This document shows, piece after piece, positions 6,746 through 14,022 of a DNA stretch of 16,201 nt. The translations under genes were made by a program, and so were the position numbers. Each line of letters starts with the position of its first letter. The first letter of the stretch is position 1. Under the pieces are notes generated by a model. It was given only the letters and a program-made list of their open reading frames with translations, had not been told where the DNA came from and did not search any database. The stretch spans positions 1-16,201 of the forward strand of contig JABAYZ010000230.1 in the NCBI GenBank assembly GCA_018608735.1, written 5' to 3'. The stretch comes from Flavobacteriaceae bacterium (GTDB taxonomy: Bacteria > Bacteroidota > Bacteroidia > Flavobacteriales > Flavobacteriaceae).

Positions 6746-7621
6746 TTAATAAAGTTGATCTGTTTTAAGGTTTAAAAAACGTTGAGTTGCAAAAAATGTA
6801 CTCCACCAAGTAATCAATATTCCTATTAAAAAAATGGCGACAAACAAAGCCCCTATGGTTACTTGATTTTGAATCAATTCAAACTCAGGAAAAGATTTAT
6901 CGACATAATATAACACAACGCCCATGCCTACTACAGCCATAAGCGATCCCAAAATTCCCAGTCGGATACTTCGCCAAATAAAAGGGCGCCGTATAAATTT
7001 TTTGGTCGCGCCAACCATTTGCATGGTTTTGATCGAAAACCGTTTTGAATAGACCGCCAATCTAATAGAACTATTTATAAGCAAGACAGCAATTGCCGTA
7101 AAAATTCCGCTGATAATTAAAATCCATAAACTTAAACGTTTTACATTACTATTCATTAACGACACAAGATCTCTGTCATATTTGATGTCCTCCACAAAGT
7201 TCTTTTTCAGCGTACTTTCAGAAATACTGTCCAAGCGACGGGCGGTCACATAATCAGCTTTAAGGTTTACTTCAATAGAATTTTTCAAAGGATTGTAGCC
7301 CACATCATCTAAAAAGTCTTCACCATATTCTAGCTTCATAAAGTCAGCTGCAGATTCTTTCGAAACAAACTTTGTCTGTTTCACATACTCAGAAAAAGCC
7401 AAGCTTTTTTCGAGCTGCTTTATTTCTACATCTTTAGAAGAGTCTTCTAAATAGATGGTTAGGATCACTTGTTCTTTAAAATTATCAGAAACCGATTTTG
7501 AGTTGAGCACCAATAAACCCAAAAGTCCCAATAAAAATAAGACCAAAGCAATACTCAGTACGACCGAAAAATAGGACGAAATTAAACGACGGTTTTGATG
7601 TTTTTCAAAAGATGAACTCAT
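6746..7621 (-). CDS. ftsX: Cell-division ABC transporter permease FtsX
   Basis: FtsX is the membrane partner of the ATPase FtsE and controls peptidoglycan hydrolases at the division site. The 291 residues show the family layout: a cytoplasmic basic N-terminus, TM1 at about 19-39, a periplasmic domain up to about 160, then TM2 (163-183), TM3 (222-240) and TM4 (255-273). The cytoplasmic signature MQMVGATKKFIRRPF lies at 200-214. No ftsE is next to it, which is common in Bacteroidota. It is the first gene of the minus-strand envelope block and is divergent from leuS, sharing a 146-bp intergenic region with it. Confidence 0.94.
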   Translation of the reverse strand: MSSSFEKHQNRRLISSYFSVVLSIALVLFLLGLLGLLVLNSKSVSDNFKEQVILTIYLEDSSKDVEIKQLEKSLAFSEYVKQTKFVSKESAADFMKLEYGEDFLDDVGYNPLKNSIEVNLKADYVTARRLDSISESTLKKNFVEDIKYDRDLVSLMNSNVKRLSLWILIISGIFTAIAVLLINSSIRLAVYSKRFSIKTMQMVGATKKFIRRPFIWRSIRLGILGSLMAVVGMGVVLYYVDKSFPEFELIQNQVTIGALFVAIFLIGILITWWSTFFATQRFLNLKTDQLY

Positions 7622-7634
7622 AGTAAATGTCTTG

Positions 7635-7642
7635 CAAATGTA
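7635..7642 (-). promoter_or_regulatory. Candidate -7 box for ftsX
   Basis: On the minus strand these bases read TACATTTG, a full match to the Bacteroidota -7 consensus TAnnTTTG. The box ends 13 nt before the ftsX ATG, implying a very short leader. No clean TTG is found 17-23 nt upstream, so the -33 element is degenerate. Confidence 0.35.
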
Positions 7643-7739
7643 AAAGTATAAAAAAACTTACTTAAATGGCTAGTAATTCCCTGAAAACAAATAAACATTC
7701 TGTTTGCTAAAGATAGTTTTTTACTTGCCAAATAAACCG

Positions 7740-7747
7740 TAAATTTG
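7740..7747 (+). promoter_or_regulatory. Candidate -7 box for leuS
   Basis: TAAATTTG matches the Bacteroidota -7 consensus TAnnTTTG and lies 20 nt before the leuS ATG. The -33 region at the expected spacing is a T-run (7717-7722) rather than a clean TTG. Together with the minus-strand box at 7635-7642 it would give divergent, non-overlapping promoters. Confidence 0.45.
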
Positions 7748-7767
7748 TCGCTATTAATGACGTTAAT

Positions 7768-10584
7768 ATGATGTACAATTTCAATGAAATTGAAGCCAAA
7801 TGGCAAAAATACTGGGCTGAGAAACAGACATTTCTTGCCGATAATAATTCAACAAAACCCAAATATTATGTCTTAGACATGTTCCCTTATCCTAGTGGTG
7901 CAGGTCTTCATGTCGGGCATCCACTTGGCTATATTGCATCGGATATTTATGCACGCTACAAACGTCATAAAGGGTTCAATGTGTTGCATCCACAAGGCTA
8001 CGATAGTTTTGGATTACCAGCAGAGCAATATGCCATCCAAACAGGGCAGCATCCAGCAGTGACTACCGAAGCCAATATAAAAACCTACCGCCGTCAACTG
8101 GATCAATTGGGCTTTTCATTTGATTGGTCTAGAGAAGTACGTACTTCTTCACCAGACTATTATAAATGGACCCAATGGATTTTCATCCAATTGTTTAATT
8201 CCTGGTATAATAATTCATCCAATAAAGCGGAAGCTATAGAGACTCTCGTCAAGCTATTTTCTGAACAAGGAAATGCACAAGTTGATGCGGTTTGCGATGA
8301 TGCCATACCACAATTTACGGCTGAAGAATGGAATGCATATTCGTCCGAACGTCAACAACAAATTCTATTACAATACCGATTAACATATTTAGCAGAGACT
8401 GAAGTGAACTGGTGTCCAGAACTGGGAACCGTTCTGGCCAATGACGAAATCGTAAACGGCGTCTCCGAACGTGGAGGCTATCCTGTGATTCGAAAAAAAA
8501 TGACCCAATGGAGTATGCGAATTTCTGCCTATGCCGAACGTCTTTTACAAGGGCTGAATACCATTGACTGGACAGATGCCTTGAAAGAAAGTCAGCGAAA
8601 TTGGATTGGAAAATCCGTTGGGGCATCAGTAGTATTTAATCTTAAAGATCATAACTCTACAATTGAAGTGTTTACCACACGACCCGATACGATTTATGGG
8701 GTGTCTTTCATGACCCTCGCTCCTGAGCATGAATTGGTGAGTCAGATCACCACAGCAGATCAAAAATCAGCAGTGGAAGCCTATGTTTTAGCCACTGCAA
8801 AACGTAGTGAACGTGATCGAATGGCAGATGTAAAAACTATATCGGGCGTATTTACAGGCGCTTATGCCGAGCATCCCTTGACTAAAAAACCCGTCCCGGT
8901 TTGGGTGGGCGATTATGTTTTGGCAGGTTATGGAACGGGTGCTGTGATGTCAGTTCCTTGTGGTGATCAGCGCGATTATGATTTTGCGAAACATTTTAAC
9001 ATAGAAATTCCAAATGTTTTTGAGGGCGTCGATATCAGTCAACAAGCCTATACCGATAAAGCCAAAACGATTATTGCAAACAGTGATTTTCTAAATGGAC
9101 TTGAATATAAAGAGGCCTCTAAACAAGCTATTGAAGCCTTAGAAGCAAAAGGACATGGTTTAGGAAAAACCAACTACCGACTCCGTGATGCGGTGTTTTC
9201 TAGACAACGCTATTGGGGCGAGCCATTCCCTGTGTATTACGTGAATGGATTGCCACAAATGATTGCGGCAGAACATTTGCCAATCAGTTTGCCAGAAGTT
9301 GAAAAATATTTACCAACCGAAGAAGGTGAACCACCATTAGGCCGTGCCGAGGTTTGGGCATGGGACACCACTCGCAATACCGTTGTAGAAAACAGTCAAA
9401 TAGACCATCAAACCATTTTTCCATTAGAACTCAATACCATGCCAGGATGGGCGGGGAGCTCTTGGTATTTTAACCGGTATATGGATGCACACAATTCCAA
9501 TGAATTTGCGAGCTCCGAAGCCTTAAATTACTGGAAAGAAGTGGATTTATACATAGGCGGTAGTGAGCATGCCACGGGACACTTGCTTTATGCGCGTTTT
9601 TGGCAAAAATTCTTATTTGATTTAGGCGTTGTGCCTGTGGATGAGTTTGCTAAAAAACTGATCAATCAAGGAATGATTTTGGGGAACAGTGCGTTTGTAG
9701 GACGAATAGAGGGCACCCATACTTTTATGCCTGCTGATAAAATTACCACAGAAACGATTCAGTGGATTCATGCCGATGTATCTTTCGTAAACGCCTCTGA
9801 TGAATTAGACATTGAAGCCTTTAAAAATTGGAGAGAAGAGTTTAAAAACGCGACGTTTGTTACAGATGATAACGGTCTTTTTAAAGTTAAAAGAGAAGTC
9901 GAAAAAATGTCTAAATCCAAATACAATGTCGTCAATCCAGATGCAATTTGCGAACAATATGGCGCAGATTCATTGCGTTTATACGAAATGTTTTTAGGGC
10001 CACTAGAACAATACAAACCCTGGAATACGTCTGGAATTACAGGGGTTCATAATTTCCTTAAAAAATTATGGAAACTATATATTGGTCAAGATGGACTTAA
10101 AATCTCAAACACTGAGCCCTCAAAAGACCAGCTAAAAACCCTGCATAAAACCATCAAAAAAGTTACCGATGACATTGAGAATTTCTCATTTAACACCTCG
10201 GTATCTACCTTTATGATTGCCGTAAATGAACTCACCGCTCAAGGCTGTGAGTCCAAAGAAATTTTAGAACCGTTATTGGTATTGATTGCACCTTATGCAC
10301 CACACATTGCAGAGGAACTATGGCGCCAATTAGGTCATAATGAATCAATCTCAACAGTTGATTTTCCAGAATTTGACGCGAGTCACTTGATAGAAAGTAC
10401 CAAAGCCTACCCCGTGTCTTTTAATGGCAAAATGCGATTTACTCTAGAGTTGTCGTTAGATTTAAGTAAAGACGAAATTGAAGCAGCAGTAATGGCGGAT
10501 GAAAAAACGCAAGCTCAATTGGATGGACGTACCCCGAAAAAAGTGATTGTTGTACCTGGTAAAATTGTTAACATTGTTGGATAA
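7768..10584 (+). CDS. leuS: Leucyl-tRNA synthetase
   Basis: It charges tRNA-Leu with leucine. The 938 residues show all class Ia marks: the HIGH motif as HVGH at 48-51 and KMSKS at 713-717. The CP1 editing domain has TTRPDT at 303-308 and the GTGAVMSVP...DQRDYDF segment with the conserved editing Asp at about 403. The protein is longer than typical bacterial LeuS (about 860). Extra sequence lies at about 148-206, just before NWCP (214-217), and a leucine-specific insert of roughly 75 residues precedes KMSKS. Two consecutive ATG codons (7768, 7771) are both possible starts. The last 11 nt overlap the probable SemiSWEET gene. Confidence 0.98.
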   Translation: MMYNFNEIEAKWQKYWAEKQTFLADNNSTKPKYYVLDMFPYPSGAGLHVGHPLGYIASDIYARYKRHKGFNVLHPQGYDSFGLPAEQYAIQTGQHPAVTTEANIKTYRRQLDQLGFSFDWSREVRTSSPDYYKWTQWIFIQLFNSWYNNSSNKAEAIETLVKLFSEQGNAQVDAVCDDAIPQFTAEEWNAYSSERQQQILLQYRLTYLAETEVNWCPELGTVLANDEIVNGVSERGGYPVIRKKMTQWSMRISAYAERLLQGLNTIDWTDALKESQRNWIGKSVGASVVFNLKDHNSTIEVFTTRPDTIYGVSFMTLAPEHELVSQITTADQKSAVEAYVLATAKRSERDRMADVKTISGVFTGAYAEHPLTKKPVPVWVGDYVLAGYGTGAVMSVPCGDQRDYDFAKHFNIEIPNVFEGVDISQQAYTDKAKTIIANSDFLNGLEYKEASKQAIEALEAKGHGLGKTNYRLRDAVFSRQRYWGEPFPVYYVNGLPQMIAAEHLPISLPEVEKYLPTEEGEPPLGRAEVWAWDTTRNTVVENSQIDHQTIFPLELNTMPGWAGSSWYFNRYMDAHNSNEFASSEALNYWKEVDLYIGGSEHATGHLLYARFWQKFLFDLGVVPVDEFAKKLINQGMILGNSAFVGRIEGTHTFMPADKITTETIQWIHADVSFVNASDELDIEAFKNWREEFKNATFVTDDNGLFKVKREVEKMSKSKYNVVNPDAICEQYGADSLRLYEMFLGPLEQYKPWNTSGITGVHNFLKKLWKLYIGQDGLKISNTEPSKDQLKTLHKTIKKVTDDIENFSFNTSVSTFMIAVNELTAQGCESKEILEPLLVLIAPYAPHIAEELWRQLGHNESISTVDFPEFDASHLIESTKAYPVSFNGKMRFTLELSLDLSKDEIEAAVMADEKTQAQLDGRTPKKVIVVPGKIVNIVG

Positions 10585-10846
10585 TATAGATTCTATTGAA
10601 GTCATTGGGCTCATTGCCGCCTGTTTAACCACCTATGCGTTTTTGCCTCAGGTATACAAAACATGGAAAACCAAAGATGTCTCAGGGTTTTCATTACCTA
10701 CCTTTTCGTTGTTTTTTTTAGGTATTGTATTTTGGTTGGTGTACGGGATTTTAAAAGATAGTTTGTCTATGATCCTGGCCAACACGATTACATTAGTATC
10801 GTCATTCACGCTATTGGTCTTTATATACAAGTATCGAAATCGTTAA
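10574..10846 (+). CDS. SemiSWEET-type sugar transporter
   Basis: This is a small three-helix membrane protein of about 90 residues with the PQ-loop signature TTYAFLPQVYKTWKTKDVSG, followed by two further hydrophobic helices and a short basic tail (YKYRNR). SemiSWEETs work as homodimers and move sugars passively across the inner membrane. The substrate here is unknown. There is no ATG ahead of the conserved part. In-frame TTG codons occur at 10547, 10550, 10574 and 10577, and homologues normally start just before the first helix. That favours 10574 or 10577, overlapping the leuS end by 11 or 8 nt. Translation is therefore probably coupled to leuS. The family call is firm; the start is not. Confidence 0.85.
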   Translation: MLDNIDSIEVIGLIAACLTTYAFLPQVYKTWKTKDVSGFSLPTFSLFFLGIVFWLVYGILKDSLSMILANTITLVSSFTLLVFIYKYRNR

Positions 10847-10883
10847 AATTTAGGATCATTTTTTTAGTTTTAAAAATTGGTGT

Positions 10884-10891
10884 TATATTTG
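10884..10891 (+). promoter_or_regulatory. Candidate -7 box for the YugP-type protease gene
   Basis: TATATTTG matches the Bacteroidota -7 consensus and lies 29 nt before the ATG at 10921. A T-run at 10861-10865 sits at the expected -33 distance. The box lies in the 74-nt gap after the SemiSWEET gene, suggesting that the protease gene can be transcribed separately from leuS. Confidence 0.45.
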
Positions 10892-10920
10892 AGATGTAAC
10901 TAAATCTAAAAACACACACT

Positions 10921-11613
10921 ATGACATCCTATTATCTAATACTTGGTGCCATCGGCTTAGTAAGTTGGCTTGTGAGTTCAACTTTAAAACGAAAATTTGC
11001 CACCTATTCAAAAATCCATTTACGCAATGGCTTGAGTGGCGCTGAAGTTGCCGAAAAAATGCTGTTAGATCACGGTATTAAAGGCGTAAAAGTTGTATCA
11101 ACACCAGGCCGTCTGACCGACCATTATAATCCTAGAGATAAAACAGTAAATCTAAGTGAAGCGGTTTATAACCAGCGAAATGCCGCCGCCGCCGCCGTGG
11201 CTGCCCATGAATGTGGACATGCGGTTCAGCATGCGCAAGCCTACAGTTGGTTACAACTGCGTTCAACACTTGTGCCAGCAGTAAATATTTCTTCAAAATT
11301 ATCCATGTGGTTGATTATTGGAGGCCTGATTTTAGGCTTTGGAGCTGGGCTCGGTTTAGGGTATTGGGTGGTTGTTACTGGTTTTGTTTTGATGGCCGTT
11401 GCTACCGTTTTTAGTTTCGTAACATTACCCGTAGAATACGATGCCAGTAACCGTGCATTGGCATGGTTAAAAAACAAACACATGTTATCTCAAGAGGAAT
11501 ATAAAGGCGCTGAAGATGCACTAAAATGGGCAGCACGCACCTACTTGGTAGCAGCACTTGGTTCTCTAGCGACTTTAGTCTATTGGGGTCTTCAGATTTT
11601 CGGAAGAGATTAA
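10921..11613 (+). CDS. Membrane zinc metalloprotease, YugP family
   Basis: This 230-residue protein has an N-terminal membrane segment (about 4-20) and a zinc-protease motif HECGH at 96-100. Two hydrophobic stretches follow between about 120 and 170, with another near 207-225. This matches the neutral zinc metallopeptidase family typified by B. subtilis YugP (Zn_peptidase_2). Its substrate is not known. The residues just before the active site are encoded by five GCC codons in a row (11182-11196), giving Ala88-Ala92. Its stop codon touches the stop of the convergent regulator gene with no spacer. Being membrane bound and not secreted, it may act on membrane proteins, which is inference. Confidence 0.92.
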   Translation: MTSYYLILGAIGLVSWLVSSTLKRKFATYSKIHLRNGLSGAEVAEKMLLDHGIKGVKVVSTPGRLTDHYNPRDKTVNLSEAVYNQRNAAAAAVAAHECGHAVQHAQAYSWLQLRSTLVPAVNISSKLSMWLIIGGLILGFGAGLGLGYWVVVTGFVLMAVATVFSFVTLPVEYDASNRALAWLKNKHMLSQEEYKGAEDALKWAARTYLVAALGSLATLVYWGLQIFGRD

Positions 11614-12075
11614 TTATATTTTAATCTGTCGGTCAATTTGTTGATCTAATGAAATAAAAGTTTCTGTTCTTGATACGCCCGAAATGGGTTGAATCTCTTT
11701 GTTTAAAACAGACATAAGGTGTTCATTGTCTTTACATAAAATCTTGATTAAAACACTCCAATTTCCAGTGGTATAATGGCATTCTAATACCTCAGGAATT
11801 TTTTTGAGTTGTTTGACGGCATCTGAATTGTTTTTGGCTTTTTCTAGAAAAACGCCAACAAACGCCATTGTTGTAAAGCCCAAAACTTTTGGATTCAATA
11901 CAAACTTAGAGCCAGCAATAAGTCCAGAGTTTTCTAGCTTTCTTAAACGTTGATGGATCGCAGCACCAGAAATCCCAACACCACGCGCAATTTCTAATAC
12001 TGGTGTGCGCGCATCTTTCATTAATGCTCTTAAAATTGTTTTGTCAATACCATCAATTTCAATTTTTTTATTCAT
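11614..12075 (-). CDS. Lrp/AsnC-family transcriptional regulator
   Basis: It has 153 residues. The N-terminal AsnC-type helix-turn-helix spans about 6-66 (DKTILRALMKDARTPVLEIA, then recognition helix ISGAAIHQRLRKLE at 35-48). The C-terminal RAM ligand-binding domain spans about 68-143. The usual GD-Y/W-D effector loop appears as TGNWSVLIKI at 103-112, with Ser in place of Asp, so ligand binding may differ. Lrp-type proteins sense amino acids as dimers or octamers. It lies 64 nt downstream of, and on the same strand as, a saccharopine dehydrogenase-family gene. A role in lysine or related amino-acid control is therefore plausible but inferred. The gap holds a candidate promoter and a 9-bp direct repeat. 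Confidence 0.92.
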   Translation of the reverse strand: MNKKIEIDGIDKTILRALMKDARTPVLEIARGVGISGAAIHQRLRKLENSGLIAGSKFVLNPKVLGFTTMAFVGVFLEKAKNNSDAVKQLKKIPEVLECHYTTGNWSVLIKILCKDNEHLMSVLNKEIQPISGVSRTETFISLDQQIDRQIKI

Positions 12076-12104
12076 TTTTTGATATGATTTACTGTTTTAC
12101 AGAC

Positions 12105-12112
12105 CAAAAATA
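12105..12112 (-). promoter_or_regulatory. Candidate -7 box for the Lrp/AsnC gene
   Basis: On the minus strand these bases read TATTTTTG, matching TAnnTTTG, 29 nt before the ATG at 12075. No good -33 TTG lies at the right distance (the nearest, at 12125-12127, is only 12 nt away). It would allow the regulator to be expressed apart from the upstream dehydrogenase gene. Confidence 0.35.
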
Positions 12113-12134
12113 TGTAAATTATATCAATATGTAA
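12109..12134. repeat. 9-bp direct repeat upstream of the Lrp/AsnC gene
   Basis: AATATGTAA occurs at 12109-12117 and again at 12126-12134, 17 bp apart start to start, within the 64-nt gap and overlapping the candidate -7 box. Lrp-type proteins often bind repeated AT-rich sites and control their own genes, so this may be an autoregulatory site. In AT-rich DNA chance recurrence is also possible. Confidence 0.3.
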
Positions 12135-12139
12135 CTGAA

Positions 12140-13504
12140 TTAGGTGTTTAAAGGATTATATCCGAAGTATTTTCCTTTTTTTTCATTAAATATGACTCCA
12201 AAATCTTTTAATTCACTTAAGATTGGCTCATATAGTTCCTTTTTAGTAGGGATTTGTACGCCATAGGTTTGTATTTTTCTGTTTAATATTGCTAAAGCTG
12301 CAATTCCAACAGGTAATCCTACAGTTTTTGCCATAGCAGTAAACGTTTGGTCTTCGCCAATACAAACCATGGTGGCATCAATCTGATGTTTTTTACCCCC
12401 TAATTCATATCCGAATTTATGATACATTACAATCATATCTTTGTCTTTTGGACTTAAACTCCAACTGTCTAGAAGTATTTTTTGAAGAATTTGTGCAGGT
12501 GTAGCATTTTTCAACGTCACTTTTTTCATATCGCTAAAGAGGTCCAATTCTTCTAACTTCTCCCATACAATGTCATCCTGATCAATTTTTAGTTGATATC
12601 GTAGTTTTAACTCTACTGAATCTGTAGGGCTATAGGGTAAGAATGAATTGACAAAATCGCGATAACTCATATTTTCACTATCGGCGATTGTATAACTGTC
12701 ATCGGTCATACCTAGAAGTACAAAAATTTGCCAAGCTCTACTAAAACCAACCCGTCTTATGGTCCCTCGATATAGCGTTTTGATTGTTTCCAAACCATAT
12801 GCATTTTGGTACTTTAGAGAATCTCTATTGGCATAAGCTTCAAACCGTCCATACCCTTCGACTTCCAAAAACTCTGTACGTCTAAATAAACGATGATAAG
12901 GGATATATTTGAATTTCCCCTCCTGAAGGAATTTTGCAGTACCACCTTGTCCCGCCAATACAACATTTCGAGGGTTCCAAGTGAATTTATAATTCCAAAG
13001 GTTATTGTCACTTTCAGGAGCCATCAGCCCCCCAGTAAAGGATTCAAAGAGAATCATTTTTCCTCCCGATTCTGTAATGCGATCAATGATTTGCATAGCA
13101 CTCATATGATCTACTCCAGGATCTAATCCGATCTCATTTAAAAATATCAGGTTTTTAGCTTTTGCTTCCGCATCTAAGGCTTTCATCTCATCACTTACAT
13201 AGGAAGCTGTTACCATGTGTTTACCAAAAGCTAAGCAGTCTTTCGCAACTTCTATATGAAATCTAGCAGGCAGCATCGAGATCACAATATCAGCGTTTGT
13301 AACAGCGGCTTGTCGTGCGGCTTTGTCAAATATATCAAGTTTAAGTGCTTTGGCATTGGGGTGGTTTCCAATCCATTTTTTAGCCTTTGAAATTTCTAAA
13401 TCTCCAATGGTGATTTCTAAATTTTCAGAACTAGATTTATCTAAAAAATACTTAACAAGGTAAGATGCCGACTTCCCTGCTCCAATGATTAAAATGTTTC
13501 GCAT
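12140..13504 (-). CDS. Saccharopine dehydrogenase-family oxidoreductase
   Basis: This 454-residue protein begins with a Rossmann nucleotide-binding motif (IIGAGKSASYLV, glycines at 8-10). It carries the conserved NEIGLDPGVDHM segment at 123-134 and DMIVMYHKFGYE at 356-367, both as in saccharopine reductases of the Lys9 type. The known reaction of the closest families is NAD(P)-dependent interconversion of saccharopine with glutamate and aminoadipate semialdehyde. Related proteins act on other imine or amino-acid substrates. No lysine-ketoglutarate reductase is adjacent, so lysine catabolism remains inference. An Lrp/AsnC gene follows on the same strand. It is divergent from the DUF423 gene over 73 bp, and no clear TAnnTTTG box is seen on its own strand. 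Confidence 0.9.
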   Translation of the reverse strand: MRNILIIGAGKSASYLVKYFLDKSSSENLEITIGDLEISKAKKWIGNHPNAKALKLDIFDKAARQAAVTNADIVISMLPARFHIEVAKDCLAFGKHMVTASYVSDEMKALDAEAKAKNLIFLNEIGLDPGVDHMSAMQIIDRITESGGKMILFESFTGGLMAPESDNNLWNYKFTWNPRNVVLAGQGGTAKFLQEGKFKYIPYHRLFRRTEFLEVEGYGRFEAYANRDSLKYQNAYGLETIKTLYRGTIRRVGFSRAWQIFVLLGMTDDSYTIADSENMSYRDFVNSFLPYSPTDSVELKLRYQLKIDQDDIVWEKLEELDLFSDMKKVTLKNATPAQILQKILLDSWSLSPKDKDMIVMYHKFGYELGGKKHQIDATMVCIGEDQTFTAMAKTVGLPVGIAALAILNRKIQTYGVQIPTKKELYEPILSELKDFGVIFNEKKGKYFGYNPLNT

Positions 13505-13520
13505 ATTAAATAGAGATTCT

Positions 13521-13528
13521 TACTTTTG
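13521..13528 (+). promoter_or_regulatory. Candidate -7 box for the DUF423 gene
   Basis: TACTTTTG matches TAnnTTTG in the divergent 73-bp gap, 49 nt before the DUF423 ATG. The same octamer occurs before pckA. There is no clean TTG at -33; TTTC (13496-13499) is the nearest candidate at a 21-nt spacing. A second, weaker option is TAAATTGA at 13553-13560. Confidence 0.35.
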
Positions 13529-13577
13529 TGATTAGTTTGCGTACTAATGTAGTAAATTGAACACTTTATAAATCGAT

Positions 13578-13964
13578 ATGGACAGAAAAATATTTTTATT
13601 AGCAAGTTTTATTGGAGGTACCGGAGTTGTTTTTGGCGCCTTTGCGGCCCATGGATTGAAACCTTTTCTTAGTGTTTCAGCGTTTGAAAGCTTTAACACC
13701 GGAATTCGCTATCAAATGTATCATGCATTTTTATTGTTTTTTATAGGCAGCACAACGCTTATTAAACCAAATCAAAAATCCTTTTTATTTAAACTCATTC
13801 TTAGTGGTGTCTTGTTGTTTTCGGGCTCTATATACGTATTATCGACCAATGATTTGACTTCTTTTGACTTTAAGGTGATCGGTTTAATTACACCTGTTGG
13901 TGGGCTGTTTCTTATCAGTTCATGGCTCCTTGTGTTTCTATATATTTTTAGAATTAAAAAGTAA
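13578..13964 (+). CDS. DUF423 membrane protein
   Basis: This 128-residue protein has four hydrophobic segments (about 5-24, 47-62, 70-88, 98-124) and the family hallmark GAFAAHGL at 20-27, followed by the conserved YQMYHA stretch. It belongs to DUF423, the family of B. subtilis YwdK and E. coli YgdD. These are inner-membrane proteins of unknown function. It lies 58 nt before pckA on the same strand, but pckA appears to have its own promoter. Nothing here points to a specific role. Confidence 0.92.
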   Translation: MDRKIFLLASFIGGTGVVFGAFAAHGLKPFLSVSAFESFNTGIRYQMYHAFLLFFIGSTTLIKPNQKSFLFKLILSGVLLFSGSIYVLSTNDLTSFDFKVIGLITPVGGLFLISSWLLVFLYIFRIKK

Positions 13965-13990
13965 AGTGCACTACATTTAATATTATTCAA

Positions 13991-13998
13991 TACTTTTG
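13991..13998 (+). promoter_or_regulatory. Candidate -7 box for pckA
   Basis: TACTTTTG matches TAnnTTTG and lies 24 nt before the preferred pckA ATG at 14023, within the gap after the DUF423 gene. The -33 region is AT-rich without a clear TTG. Confidence 0.4.
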
Positions 13999-14022
13999 TA
14001 GGATTAAATAATTTTGAAAATC

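Noticed and set aside
8315..8626. 103-codon minus-strand open frame inside leuS
   Set aside because: It is antisense to conserved LeuS sequence and resembles no protein family.
10547..10573. Longer SemiSWEET N-terminus from TTG at 10547
   Set aside because: The added residues MLYLVKLLT are not expected in SemiSWEETs and are explained by the overlapping leuS coding sequence; kept only as an alternative start.
12092..12102. CTGT-TTT-ACAG upstream of the Lrp/AsnC gene, resembling the dyad at 15-27
   Set aside because: Arms are only 4 bp and the spacer is 3 instead of 1, so it lacks the GT-N-AC core; likely chance.
12814..13126. Open frames on both strands within the saccharopine dehydrogenase gene
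   Set aside because: They are alternate-frame shadows of a complete, well-conserved gene.
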